A program made the translations under genes and the position numbers. Below are positions 44,301-51,523 of a DNA stretch of 64,000 bases, piece after piece; positions within the stretch are counted from its first letter, which is position 1; the number at the start of each line of letters is the position of its first letter. Below the pieces are notes generated by a model. That model saw nothing but the letters and a program-made list of their open reading frames with translations, was not told the DNA's origin and did no database searches. The DNA lies in contig NZ_LWLS01000074.1 in assembly GCF_001905095.1 (NCBI RefSeq), positions 1 through 64,000 of the forward strand. The letters are read 5' to 3'. The DNA comes from Micromonospora sp. CB01531. Its GTDB lineage: Bacteria > Actinomycetota > Actinomycetes > Mycobacteriales > Micromonosporaceae.

Positions 44301-47300
44301 CTTCCGGGTCGTCACCGGCGAGCACACCGGCATGCTCACCCGCGCCCAGCGGGAGACTGTGGAGAAGCAGTTCCGCGAGGGCCAGCGGTACACCGACCCG
44401 AATGTGCTCTCCTGCACGCCCACCCTGGAAATGGGCATCGACATCGGGGCGCTCTCCGCGGTTGTGCTGGCGTCCCTCCCGCACGGACCGGCCAACTACG
44501 TGCAGCGGGCCGGCCGGGCCGGCCGTAAGAGCGGCAACGCCCTCGTGCTCACCCTGGTCGGGCGCAGCGAGCGGGACCGTTACTACCTGACCGAGCCGCG
44601 GGACATGATCGCCGGGCACATTGTGCCACCCGGCTGCTTCCTGTCCGCCGTGGAGATCCTGCGCCGGCAGTACCTGGCGCACCTGATCGACCTGGCCGCG
44701 CGCGGCCGGCTGCCCGGAGTGCTGCCGATGCCCCGGCGGGCGCACGTCCTCTTCGGACCGAGCGGCTGGCTCACCAACCTCGCCGAAGCCGGCCGCCGCG
44801 ACGGCGCCCGGCTGGTGGAGGACTTCCTGGCGCTGTTCGGTGACAAGGTCCTGCGCGCCGCCGCCGACCAGCTTCGGGAGTTCGCGGTCGACGGCATCGT
44901 GCACCGGGTGAAGGAGGCCGACGAGACCTGGGAGGAACGGCTGGCCGATCTGCGGCGCCGCCTCCAGGAGATCGCCACCGCCCGCGGCGCCCTGGTGCCC
45001 AGCGACCCGGACCACGCCCGCGAGATCAGGATGCTCAAGGCGGAGGAAGCCGCGGTCCGCCGCCGCCTACGCGAGGTCAGCGCGGCCGCCGCCCACGGCA
45101 CCATGGTCGAGTTTGGGCTGCTGCCGAACTACGCGCTCATCGACAGCCGTACCGACCTCGAAGCCACCCTGACCTGGGAGGAGCAGACCGACGGCGACCG
45201 CCGGTTCCACAGCGAACTGCGCGAGTACGCCCGCCCCGCCCGCCAAGCGCTCGTCGAGATCGCCCCAGGCAACAGCTACTACATCCGCGGCTACAAGCAC
45301 GAGATCTCCGGCCTCGACGTCGGCCCGGCCGACCGGCCCGCGTACGAGCAGTGGCGGGTCTGCGCCCAGTGCGGGTACGTGCGCACCCACCTGGCCAAGG
45401 AGGACACCAGCGTCTGCCCGCGCTGCCAGGATCGGGGCATCGCCGACCACGGACGGCTGTTCCAGGTGCTCCAGCCGACCCGTGTCTACAGCCGGGACAA
45501 GCGCGACGACGCCCGGATCCGGGATGACAGCGACGACCGGGACCGCCGCTTCTACGCCACCACCGTCGCGGTCGACATCGACCCCGCCAAGGTCGGCTCG
45601 TCGTGGCGGCACGCGCACGACACCTTCGGCGTCGACTACAGCCGGCACGCCATGATCCGCCACTTCAACCTCGGCGCCCAGCGGTACGACCGCGCCGCCG
45701 AGCTCTTCGCCGGTGACGAGGTGCGGATCAACCGGTTCCACACCTGTACCTCCTGCGGTGGCACCACCGTAGACGGCCTGCCGGCGGCGAGCCAGCAGCT
45801 CGCTGCGCAGGCCTCCGGTGCGACCGTCGTGCAGGGCGCGGAGCATCACCGGCCCTGGTGTCCGTACCGGCGCTCCCCGGCAGTGCCGGAGGCGCACGTG
45901 GACCTGATCCTGGCCCACGAGCTCGAGACCGAGGCGCTGCGCATCCTCATTCCGGCGGCGACCGCGCTGGTGCAGGAGAGACTGCTGTCCTTCGCCGCCG
46001 CGATCAAGCTCGGCATATCGGCCCAGTACGGCGGCGAGCCGGCCCATCTGCAGGCCGTGTCCGCCACCATGCCGGATGGGCAGAGCGACGGCACCCGCAA
46101 CTTCGTGGTCGTCTACGACACCCAGCCGCAGGGCACCGGCTACCTTCACCGGCTGGCGAAGCCGGAGGAGTTCCGCGCGGTGCTGGAGCTGGCCCGGCAG
46201 CGCATCGCCGACTGCGACTGCCGGCACGAGGCGAAGCCGGTGTGCCACCGGTGCCTCTTGCGTTACGCCCGCAACGAGCACTTCGCGCTGATGAGCCGCG
46301 ACGAGGCGCTGGGCATGCTCGACAAGCTTCTCGACACCTGGGATGTCCAGGAGGGCACCCGTACCGATGAAATCTCGCTGATCCATCAGGTGGAGAGCGA
46401 ACTAGAGCTGCAGTTCCTGACCAAGCTGCTCACCCTCGGCGAGACGCCAGGCTCCGGGCTGCGCATCGACCGGCGCCGCGACCACGACGGCGCCCGCATC
46501 GCCGACCTGCGATTCATCCGCGACGGCGGGCAGAGCGTCACCCACTGGCAGATGAAGCTGCAGAACACGGTCAAGGGCACCCGACCCGACGTGCACTTCA
46601 AGCGACTCGACGCGCCCTCTCCTGAGGTGGCGGTCTATCTCGACGGGTTCAAGTACCACGCCACACCCCAGTACAACCGGCTGGCCGACGACGCCGAGAA
46701 GCGAGCCCGGCTGCGCGCCCACGGCTACCTGGTCTTCGCCGCCACCTGGGATGACGTCAAGACCTGGGGGAGCGCCGAGGGACACGGGCGCTGGATGCCG
46801 TACGGCGGGGTCTGCAAGCAGGCGGCCCGGGACAACTATCGGAAGTTCCTCCCGGGCGCAGACCCGGACGAACTCGAAGAGACGATCTGGACCAACCCGG
46901 TCGAGCAGCTGATGCGCTTCCTTGCCGACCCTGATCTCGTGCGATGGCAGCGCCGCGCGGAAGCGACCCTGGCCGGGATGCTCAAGCAGGCCCGCGACAA
47001 CAGCCCCACCGACTCCGCCGGCGTCGGTGAGCGACTGCTCGCCTCGCTGCGCGGCGAATCGCTGCCCGCGCCCTCCCCGCAACGCCACATCATCGTCGCC
47101 CGCGCTCGCGACAACGCCGATTGCGCAGTGACGCTCGTTGTCGACGGCCGCACCAAGCCACTGCCGACATGGTCAGCGCTCACCGTCGTCGACGACCTGC
47201 CGGCCGCGGTCGCCGACGAGGGACACAAGGAGCGCTGGACGGCCTGGCTCGCCTGGGGCAACGTCATCCAGTTCCTCGGCAACGGCGGTGGTGACGCCGG

Positions 47301-47787
47301 CCAGCTTGCGGTCTCCGCGCTGGACGCCTTCGATCCCGCGTCGATGGCGGTCACCGAAGGCACCGGGCTGGTGCTGGCCCAGCGCGCACTGCCACTGGAC
47401 GAGGAAACCGCCACCTGGCTCGGCGTCGCGCCTCAGCCGGTGCAGGCCGAGCCGGATCCGGTCGACGACGAGTCGCCCTGGCAGGAGGTCCTGCGGTACA
47501 TGGACCGCGACGAGAACACGCTGGAGCTCCTCGTCCAGCAGCTCGCGCGGCAGAACCTGCCCGCGCCGGTGGTGGGCTACGAGCTCGGCGACCAGGCGTG
47601 GCCGGCCGAACTCGCCTGGCCCGACCGGCGGATCGCCATCGTGCTCACGGGACCGGTCGACGACCCGGAGACGGAAGACCGGGACCGCGCGTACGCCGAG
47701 GCGGGCTGGCATGCGCGGACCGCGCGGGAGTGGTCGGTTGAGGAGCTGGCAGCACAGCTCACGGGGACGAGTGGGGGACAGAGCTGA
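41359..47787 (+). CDS. giant DUF1998 SF2 helicase with C-terminal Vsr-like nuclease domain
   Basis: 2142 residues, ATGA overlap with the methylase. T-G-S-G-K-T near 103-108, D224-E-F-H, S-A-T-L-G, and Y-V-Q-R-A-G-R-A-G-R near 1045 form a Lhr/DEAD-like SF2 helicase. Two cysteine pairs (C-A-Q-C...C-P-R-C near 1335-1355 and C-T-S-C near 1462) lead into DUF1998 (Q-G-T-G-Y-L-H and C-D-C-R-H...C-H-R-C-L-L-R-Y, to about 1640). Near 1740-1800 the run D-V-H-F-K, V-A-V-Y-L-D-G-F-K-Y-H, D-D-A-E-K-R-A, and V-F-A-A-T looks like a Vsr/PD-(D/E)XK nuclease fold. In DISARM, helicase and DUF1998 are separate (DrmA, DrmB); Druantia DruE carries both in one chain of similar length. So either a DrmA-DrmB fusion or a DruE relative. 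Confidence 0.8.
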   Translation: MKPTIAADTLRRALTQYLTTTFGLTEEGVRQGLEGFLSHPEQGIFRGPYLRIRTPFRPAEGDWRACLDWAPADFTPYLHQAKAFARLSTKGRAAEPTLITTGTGSGKTESFLIPVLDHCRRQRQQGRAGVKAILLYPMNALATDQTQRINELLSDPELSGVTAGLYIGDVAAIEYPHVMTKRSEMRRTPPDILITNYKMLDLLLQRADDLPLWEGAEPAYVVLDEFHTYDGAQGTDVAMLLRRLAAALGLDEPDRPLGPICPVATSATLGEGGGRDGRTAIREVAEQVFGVPFDAESLVGEDRYEPGEFMARQDFNLPLPSPEQLAAVDERHPDRMMAEVAELVLGEPCLDNPTRLGELLRQHPLTKAVLDSLQARPGTLDEIIDVLPRKNATGWGSAMKTRPEVTAKALARFVGLLSMAQNPQAPGRPLLNIETHLWVRAVSRLLRGTSHQPAFGWYGESPRELDPYAPDADVVVADNRYPRLPAIYCRHCGRSGWMALSPEKDPQELETDPDKIYRASVGRDKRRVRALIAATEDEIRQRPGGLLVLEYGRRVRPFDPQRDSEPGDDAIVVLGDLSAIDAAEKDRCPSCEMDHGIRFLGAGLATLASVAITQLFTGGELDEREKKTLLFNDSVQDAAHRAGFVANRSYAFSLRSLLADQLSPGEPVGLDDLVAKMVEAAAQPEILSTVVPPDLHDQPGVDSLLAGEHTGSRETWSLISERLVFAAVMETGLRSRQGRTLELTRSVAVEVALDDPAKAAAICRDVHLTGPAQLSAAPPDDARYLAFLRGLLERLRTRGAVYHEWLVPYLKRGGTRWQVWGGRPAGMPAFPKGVSAPAFLLATSKSRSEFDAIAARGNWYQDWTSRCLGMDLGDTGTYLSRLLPALAAAGIVAAGEAEDGNAVYGLMPGHLRVTRLADADAVRAGVGCDTCHWQQTEHPDRVGDWLGQPCRQYRCRGRLQAAHDDTAPDDYYRRLYLESSVFRVVTGEHTGMLTRAQRETVEKQFREGQRYTDPNVLSCTPTLEMGIDIGALSAVVLASLPHGPANYVQRAGRAGRKSGNALVLTLVGRSERDRYYLTEPRDMIAGHIVPPGCFLSAVEILRRQYLAHLIDLAARGRLPGVLPMPRRAHVLFGPSGWLTNLAEAGRRDGARLVEDFLALFGDKVLRAAADQLREFAVDGIVHRVKEADETWEERLADLRRRLQEIATARGALVPSDPDHAREIRMLKAEEAAVRRRLREVSAAAAHGTMVEFGLLPNYALIDSRTDLEATLTWEEQTDGDRRFHSELREYARPARQALVEIAPGNSYYIRGYKHEISGLDVGPADRPAYEQWRVCAQCGYVRTHLAKEDTSVCPRCQDRGIADHGRLFQVLQPTRVYSRDKRDDARIRDDSDDRDRRFYATTVAVDIDPAKVGSSWRHAHDTFGVDYSRHAMIRHFNLGAQRYDRAAELFAGDEVRINRFHTCTSCGGTTVDGLPAASQQLAAQASGATVVQGAEHHRPWCPYRRSPAVPEAHVDLILAHELETEALRILIPAATALVQERLLSFAAAIKLGISAQYGGEPAHLQAVSATMPDGQSDGTRNFVVVYDTQPQGTGYLHRLAKPEEFRAVLELARQRIADCDCRHEAKPVCHRCLLRYARNEHFALMSRDEALGMLDKLLDTWDVQEGTRTDEISLIHQVESELELQFLTKLLTLGETPGSGLRIDRRRDHDGARIADLRFIRDGGQSVTHWQMKLQNTVKGTRPDVHFKRLDAPSPEVAVYLDGFKYHATPQYNRLADDAEKRARLRAHGYLVFAATWDDVKTWGSAEGHGRWMPYGGVCKQAARDNYRKFLPGADPDELEETIWTNPVEQLMRFLADPDLVRWQRRAEATLAGMLKQARDNSPTDSAGVGERLLASLRGESLPAPSPQRHIIVARARDNADCAVTLVVDGRTKPLPTWSALTVVDDLPAAVADEGHKERWTAWLAWGNVIQFLGNGGGDAGQLAVSALDAFDPASMAVTEGTGLVLAQRALPLDEETATWLGVAPQPVQAEPDPVDDESPWQEVLRYMDRDENTLELLVQQLARQNLPAPVVGYELGDQAWPAELAWPDRRIAIVLTGPVDDPETEDRDRAYAEAGWHARTAREWSVEELAAQLTGTSGGQS

Positions 47788-49955
47788 TGAGCACCGGAGC
47801 CACCCTGCGGATGCTGGACCGAGCCGACAAGGAGGTCATGAAGCTCACCCGCGCCGAAATCGGCGCAGTCTACGAGTTCATGCACAAGTTCCGGCACAAC
47901 CCGGAGAACCCGGGGCTCAACCTGAAGTCGCTCAACGGCGACGCCCGGCTAATGTCCGCCCGGGTCAACCGGGACTACCGGGCGCTGCTGCTGCACATCG
48001 CCGACCGGGACTATCTGCTCGTCGACGTCAAGCACCGGGGCGAGGTGTACGACGACCTGTCCCGGTACGCGTACCGGATCAACCGGATCACCGGCGGCAT
48101 CGAGGTCATCGACCTGGCGCCGGTCGGCGACAGCATCGTCGGCCGGGTCGTGCCGCCGGACACCGAGCCGAAGCCCGCTCAGAAGCCCCTCTTCGACGTG
48201 TACACCGACGCCCAGCTCCTGGACCTGGGCGTCTCCGAGCCGCTGCTGCCGCAGATCCGCGAACTCACCACCGAGGCCGAACTGCTGGAACTGCTCGACC
48301 GGGCGCCGCAACTCACCACCGACGTCCTGTTCGCGCTCTTCGACGGCACCCCCTACGACGAGGTGCTCAAGCAGGTCACCGACCCGGTACGCGCCGACGA
48401 ACCGGTCGACCCGGAGGATTTCGAAGCGGCGGTGGAACGCCCCGCCACACAGGTCACCTCGGACGACGAGGCGCTGCAGGCGATCATCGGTGAAGCCTTC
48501 GAGCGGTGGCAGATCTTCCTGCACCCCACTCAGCGAAAGCTGGTCGAGAAGAAGTACAACGGCCCTGCCCGGGTCGGCGGCGGCCCCGGCACCGGCAAGA
48601 CGATCGTCGCGCTGCACCGGGTCGCGCACCTCGCCCGGCAGCTGCCGCCTGGCACGGACAAGCCAATCCTGCTCACCACATTCAACCGCAACCTCGCCGC
48701 CGACCTGCGGACCCGGCTGCTGGCACTCGGCGGCCAGGAACTGGTGGCGCGCGTCGACATCGTCAACATCGACCGGCTTGCCAGCCGCGTCGTGACCGAG
48801 GCGAAGGCAGGTGGGAGCCGGCGGGTCGTCGACGACAACCGGGTCCCCGAGCTGTGGAGCGAGTTCCTCCTCGAGACCGGCGAGTCCGGCTGGGACGCGG
48901 AGTTCCTCGCCGCCGAGTGGACCCAGGTGATCCTCGGCCAGGTCCTCAACTCTCGGACTGAGTACTTCAAGGCGCGTCGCCCCAACCGAGGCCGCAGTCT
49001 GACCCGCGTCGAGCGGGACCAGATCTGGCAGCTGACCGAGCGTTTCACCACGTGGCTCGAAGGCCGCGGTGTCTGGACCTGGCGCCAGGTTGCCCAGCGG
49101 GCAGCACGCCTGGAGATGGACCGCGCAGCAGCGTCCAGCGAATCATCCGGCGGCTTCCACCGCCCCCGCTACCGCCACATCGTGGTCGACGAGGCCCAGG
49201 ACCTCAGCGCCGCCCACTGGAAGATGCTGCGCGCCATGGTTGCTCCAGGCCCGGACGACCTGTTCCTCACCGGCGACACCCACCAACGCATCTACGACAA
49301 CCACGTGACCCTGAGCAGCCTCGGCATCAACATCCGCGGTCGCTCGTCCCGCCTCACCCTCAGCTACCGCACCACCCGGCAAATCCTGGCCGACGCACTG
49401 CAGATCATGACCGGAGAGGTGTACGACGACCTGGACGGTGGCGAGGAGGACCTGGCGGGTTACCGCTCGCTGCTGCGGGGCGCCCGGCCGGCGTTCCGAG
49501 GCGCGGCGACCTGGGCGCAGGAACGGGATCTGATCGCCGAGCAGCTGCGGGCCTGGGGCAACCCGACCGACGGCTCGGTGGCCATCTGCCTACCGACCAG
49601 GGAACTAGCGGCAGACGTGCTCAGCCGGTTGGAAGCCGACGAACTGCCGGCCGTGGAGATCGGGCCGGACGGCCCGAAGCAGCCGGACGGCATCCACGTC
49701 GGCACCATGCACCGGTTCAAGGGCCTCGAGTACCAGCGCATGATCATCGCCGGCGTCAGTGACGGGCTGGTGCCACGCCAGATGATCAGCCGGTACCGGG
49801 ACACCGACCCCAAGCGCTACCAGCGCGAGCGCCAGCGGGACCGTTCCCTGCTCTTCGTGGCGGCCACCCGGCCCCGCGACGAGCTGGCGGTGTTCTGGCA
49901 CGGCACGCCCAGCCCGTTCCTGACCGCCCGCCTCGTGCAGCGGCAGCTAACGTAA
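47787..49955 (+). CDS. RelE-like domain fused to UvrD/Rep helicase
   Basis: 722 residues; TGATG overlap with the preceding stop. Residues 5-110 look like a RelE/ParE-type fold (F-R-H-N-P-E-N-P-G-L-N-L-K-S, R-L-M-S-A-R-V-N-R-D-Y-R-A-L-L-L, D-Y-L-L-V-D-V-K-H-R). A linker is followed by SF1A motifs: G-G-P-G-T-G-K-T near 264, Q-x-x-L near 255, D-E-A-Q-D near 469, G-D-T-H-Q-R-I, S-Y-R-T-T, T-M-H-R-F-K-G-L-E-Y near 645, and V-A-A-T-R near 691. This fusion is common in actinobacteria. Predicted 3'-5' DNA translocase; the RelE part may be a nuclease, an RNA-binding module or only a structural relic. A decayed relative lies at 56124-56557. Confidence 0.82.
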   Translation: MSTGATLRMLDRADKEVMKLTRAEIGAVYEFMHKFRHNPENPGLNLKSLNGDARLMSARVNRDYRALLLHIADRDYLLVDVKHRGEVYDDLSRYAYRINRITGGIEVIDLAPVGDSIVGRVVPPDTEPKPAQKPLFDVYTDAQLLDLGVSEPLLPQIRELTTEAELLELLDRAPQLTTDVLFALFDGTPYDEVLKQVTDPVRADEPVDPEDFEAAVERPATQVTSDDEALQAIIGEAFERWQIFLHPTQRKLVEKKYNGPARVGGGPGTGKTIVALHRVAHLARQLPPGTDKPILLTTFNRNLAADLRTRLLALGGQELVARVDIVNIDRLASRVVTEAKAGGSRRVVDDNRVPELWSEFLLETGESGWDAEFLAAEWTQVILGQVLNSRTEYFKARRPNRGRSLTRVERDQIWQLTERFTTWLEGRGVWTWRQVAQRAARLEMDRAAASSESSGGFHRPRYRHIVVDEAQDLSAAHWKMLRAMVAPGPDDLFLTGDTHQRIYDNHVTLSSLGINIRGRSSRLTLSYRTTRQILADALQIMTGEVYDDLDGGEEDLAGYRSLLRGARPAFRGAATWAQERDLIAEQLRAWGNPTDGSVAICLPTRELAADVLSRLEADELPAVEIGPDGPKQPDGIHVGTMHRFKGLEYQRMIIAGVSDGLVPRQMISRYRDTDPKRYQRERQRDRSLLFVAATRPRDELAVFWHGTPSPFLTARLVQRQLT

Positions 49956-49957
49956 CT

Positions 49958-49979
49958 GCTGGCCGCGGTAGGGGCCAGC
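49958..49979. terminator. short hairpin after the UvrD gene
   Basis: gctggcc (49958-49964) and ggccagc (49973-49979) form a 7-base stem with an eight-base loop in the 46-base gap before the second kinase. No T-tract; could be a weak terminator or a processing site that lowers kinase expression. Confidence 0.35.
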
Positions 49980-50001
49980 ACGCGAAGAGGGAGAGGCAGA
50001 G

Positions 50002-51267
50002 GTGCAGGCGCGGGACCGCATCGCCGACCGGTATGAGCTCACGTACCCGATCGGGCGTGGCGGAATGGGCCAGGTCTGGGCAGGCTACGACGAGCGGCTC
50101 GACCGGCCGGTGGCCGTCAAGTTCCTCCGGCAGATGGAGGTGCCTGAGGACGAACGGGACGTCGCGGTCAAGCGCTTCCGGCGGGAGGCGCGTGTCACGG
50201 CACGTCTCGACCACACCGGTGTGCCGGTCATCCATGACCTCGGAGAACACGGCGAAGACCTTTACATCGTCATGCAACTCGTGCGGGGCATCGAGCTCGC
50301 CGACCTCATCGCCGAACGGGAGCAGCTCAGCGTCGGCGAGTCCACCTCGATAGCCAGCCAGGTCTGCTCCGTGCTCGCCACTGCCCACGATGCTTCCCTG
50401 GTGCACCGCGATCTCAAGCCCCAGAACCTCATGATCACTCCCTCGGGAGGAGTCAAGGTCCTGGACTTCGGTGTCGCAGCCCTGCTCGGTCCCGCCGAGG
50501 CGTCCCGACTGACGGCTACCGGTCACACGCTGGGCACTCCGCCGTACATCGCACCGGAACAGGCCGCCGGAAACCCGACGGGACCCGCGGCCGACCTGTA
50601 CGCGCTCGGCTGCATCCTCTTCGAAATGCTCACCGGACGCCCACCCTACGAGGCCAAGAACGCCCCGGACATGCTCCGCCGGCACATCCAGGCACCGATC
50701 CCCGTCATCACCGAATACCGGCACGACGTTCCCGACGACCTGGCACACCTGCTCTACTGCCTGCTCGCCAAGAAGCCGACCGACCGCCCCGGATCGGCAT
50801 CGGACGTCGAACAGCTGCTCGCCCCGTTCCATCCGGAGACGGATCAGGCCTCAACGGGAAGTGGACGCCGGACACCGCCGGCAAGGACTGACGGGTCAAT
50901 TGAGCGGATAGGCCCGGCAGTGGCTGGTGAGCCGCAACAACTGGAAGAACTGCGTGAGCGGGGACGAGAGTTGGCCGAGGCGGAACGCTTCGCGCAAGCT
51001 GCGGAGGTCCTGCAGCAGGCGTTGCTGCCGACGCGAGCAGGCCTCCTTGAGCCGCAGGTCATCGCTGTCCGGATGGACCTCGCCAACGTCCGCATGCTCG
51101 CCGGGGACTATCGGAATGCCCGGCGTGACTTCGACGCACTGGCGCAAGACCTCGGGGGACCGGGCGGTGACCTCGATCTCGCGCAACGCTGCCGGCAGCA
51201 GGCCCTCGCGTGCGACGCTGAACTGGCTTTCTCGCCGCTGCCGGCACCTGCCGATCTGGCCGATTGA
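50002..51267 (+). CDS. Ser/Thr protein kinase with TPR-like tail
   Basis: 421 residues, GTG start with GGGAGAGGCAGAG upstream. Glycine loop G-R-G-G-M-G-Q-V-W, V-A-V-K-F-L, H-R-D-L-K-P-Q-N near 135, D-F-G near 155, G-T-P-P-Y-I-A-P-E-Q. After a Ser/Pro/Arg linker, residues 305-410 are paired helices (L-R-E-R-G-R-E-L-A-E-A-E-R-F-A-Q-A-A-E-V-L-Q-Q, L-A-N-V-R-M-L-A-G-D-Y-R-N-A-R-R-D-F) of TPR type, suggesting a docking module. No membrane segment. The third kinase (54584-55940 region) has the same plan, so these two are paralogues. Last gene of the seven-gene run. Confidence 0.85.
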   Translation: MQARDRIADRYELTYPIGRGGMGQVWAGYDERLDRPVAVKFLRQMEVPEDERDVAVKRFRREARVTARLDHTGVPVIHDLGEHGEDLYIVMQLVRGIELADLIAEREQLSVGESTSIASQVCSVLATAHDASLVHRDLKPQNLMITPSGGVKVLDFGVAALLGPAEASRLTATGHTLGTPPYIAPEQAAGNPTGPAADLYALGCILFEMLTGRPPYEAKNAPDMLRRHIQAPIPVITEYRHDVPDDLAHLLYCLLAKKPTDRPGSASDVEQLLAPFHPETDQASTGSGRRTPPARTDGSIERIGPAVAGEPQQLEELRERGRELAEAERFAQAAEVLQQALLPTRAGLLEPQVIAVRMDLANVRMLAGDYRNARRDFDALAQDLGGPGGDLDLAQRCRQQALACDAELAFSPLPAPADLAD

Positions 51268-51360
51268 CGCGGCCGCCATCACGAGTGGCGGTCCGGCTCG
51301 TTCCCAACCCGTTACCACGTCTCGCGGTCGCCGCGGCTCCGGTCGCCGATTGAGCAGGAC

Positions 51361-51412
51361 GGTCTCGCGCGCCTGACGCGCGCCCGGTTCGATGTGAAGC
51401 CGGCGCGAGACC
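51361..51412. terminator. hairpin between convergent genes
   Basis: ggtctcgcgc (51361-51370) pairs perfectly with gcgcgagacc (51403-51412), with a nested gcgcgc...gcgcgc repeat inside. It sits between the kinase stop and the 3' end of the convergent methylase, so it probably ends transcripts from both sides. Confidence 0.55.
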
Positions 51413-51523
51413 ATGCAGTCCTCCGCCTGGCGATTACTGTTGGTGGGGCGGCTCGTCTGTTGCGGCTCGGCGACGTTCCGCTGTTGGGATGCCATGAACA
51501 ACGGCTCGCCAGCCATTTCGTGG

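Noticed and set aside
49958..49979. Possible separation of the second kinase from the operon
   Set aside because: The hairpin is short and lacks a T-tract, and the gap is only 46 bases, so I keep the kinase in the operon.
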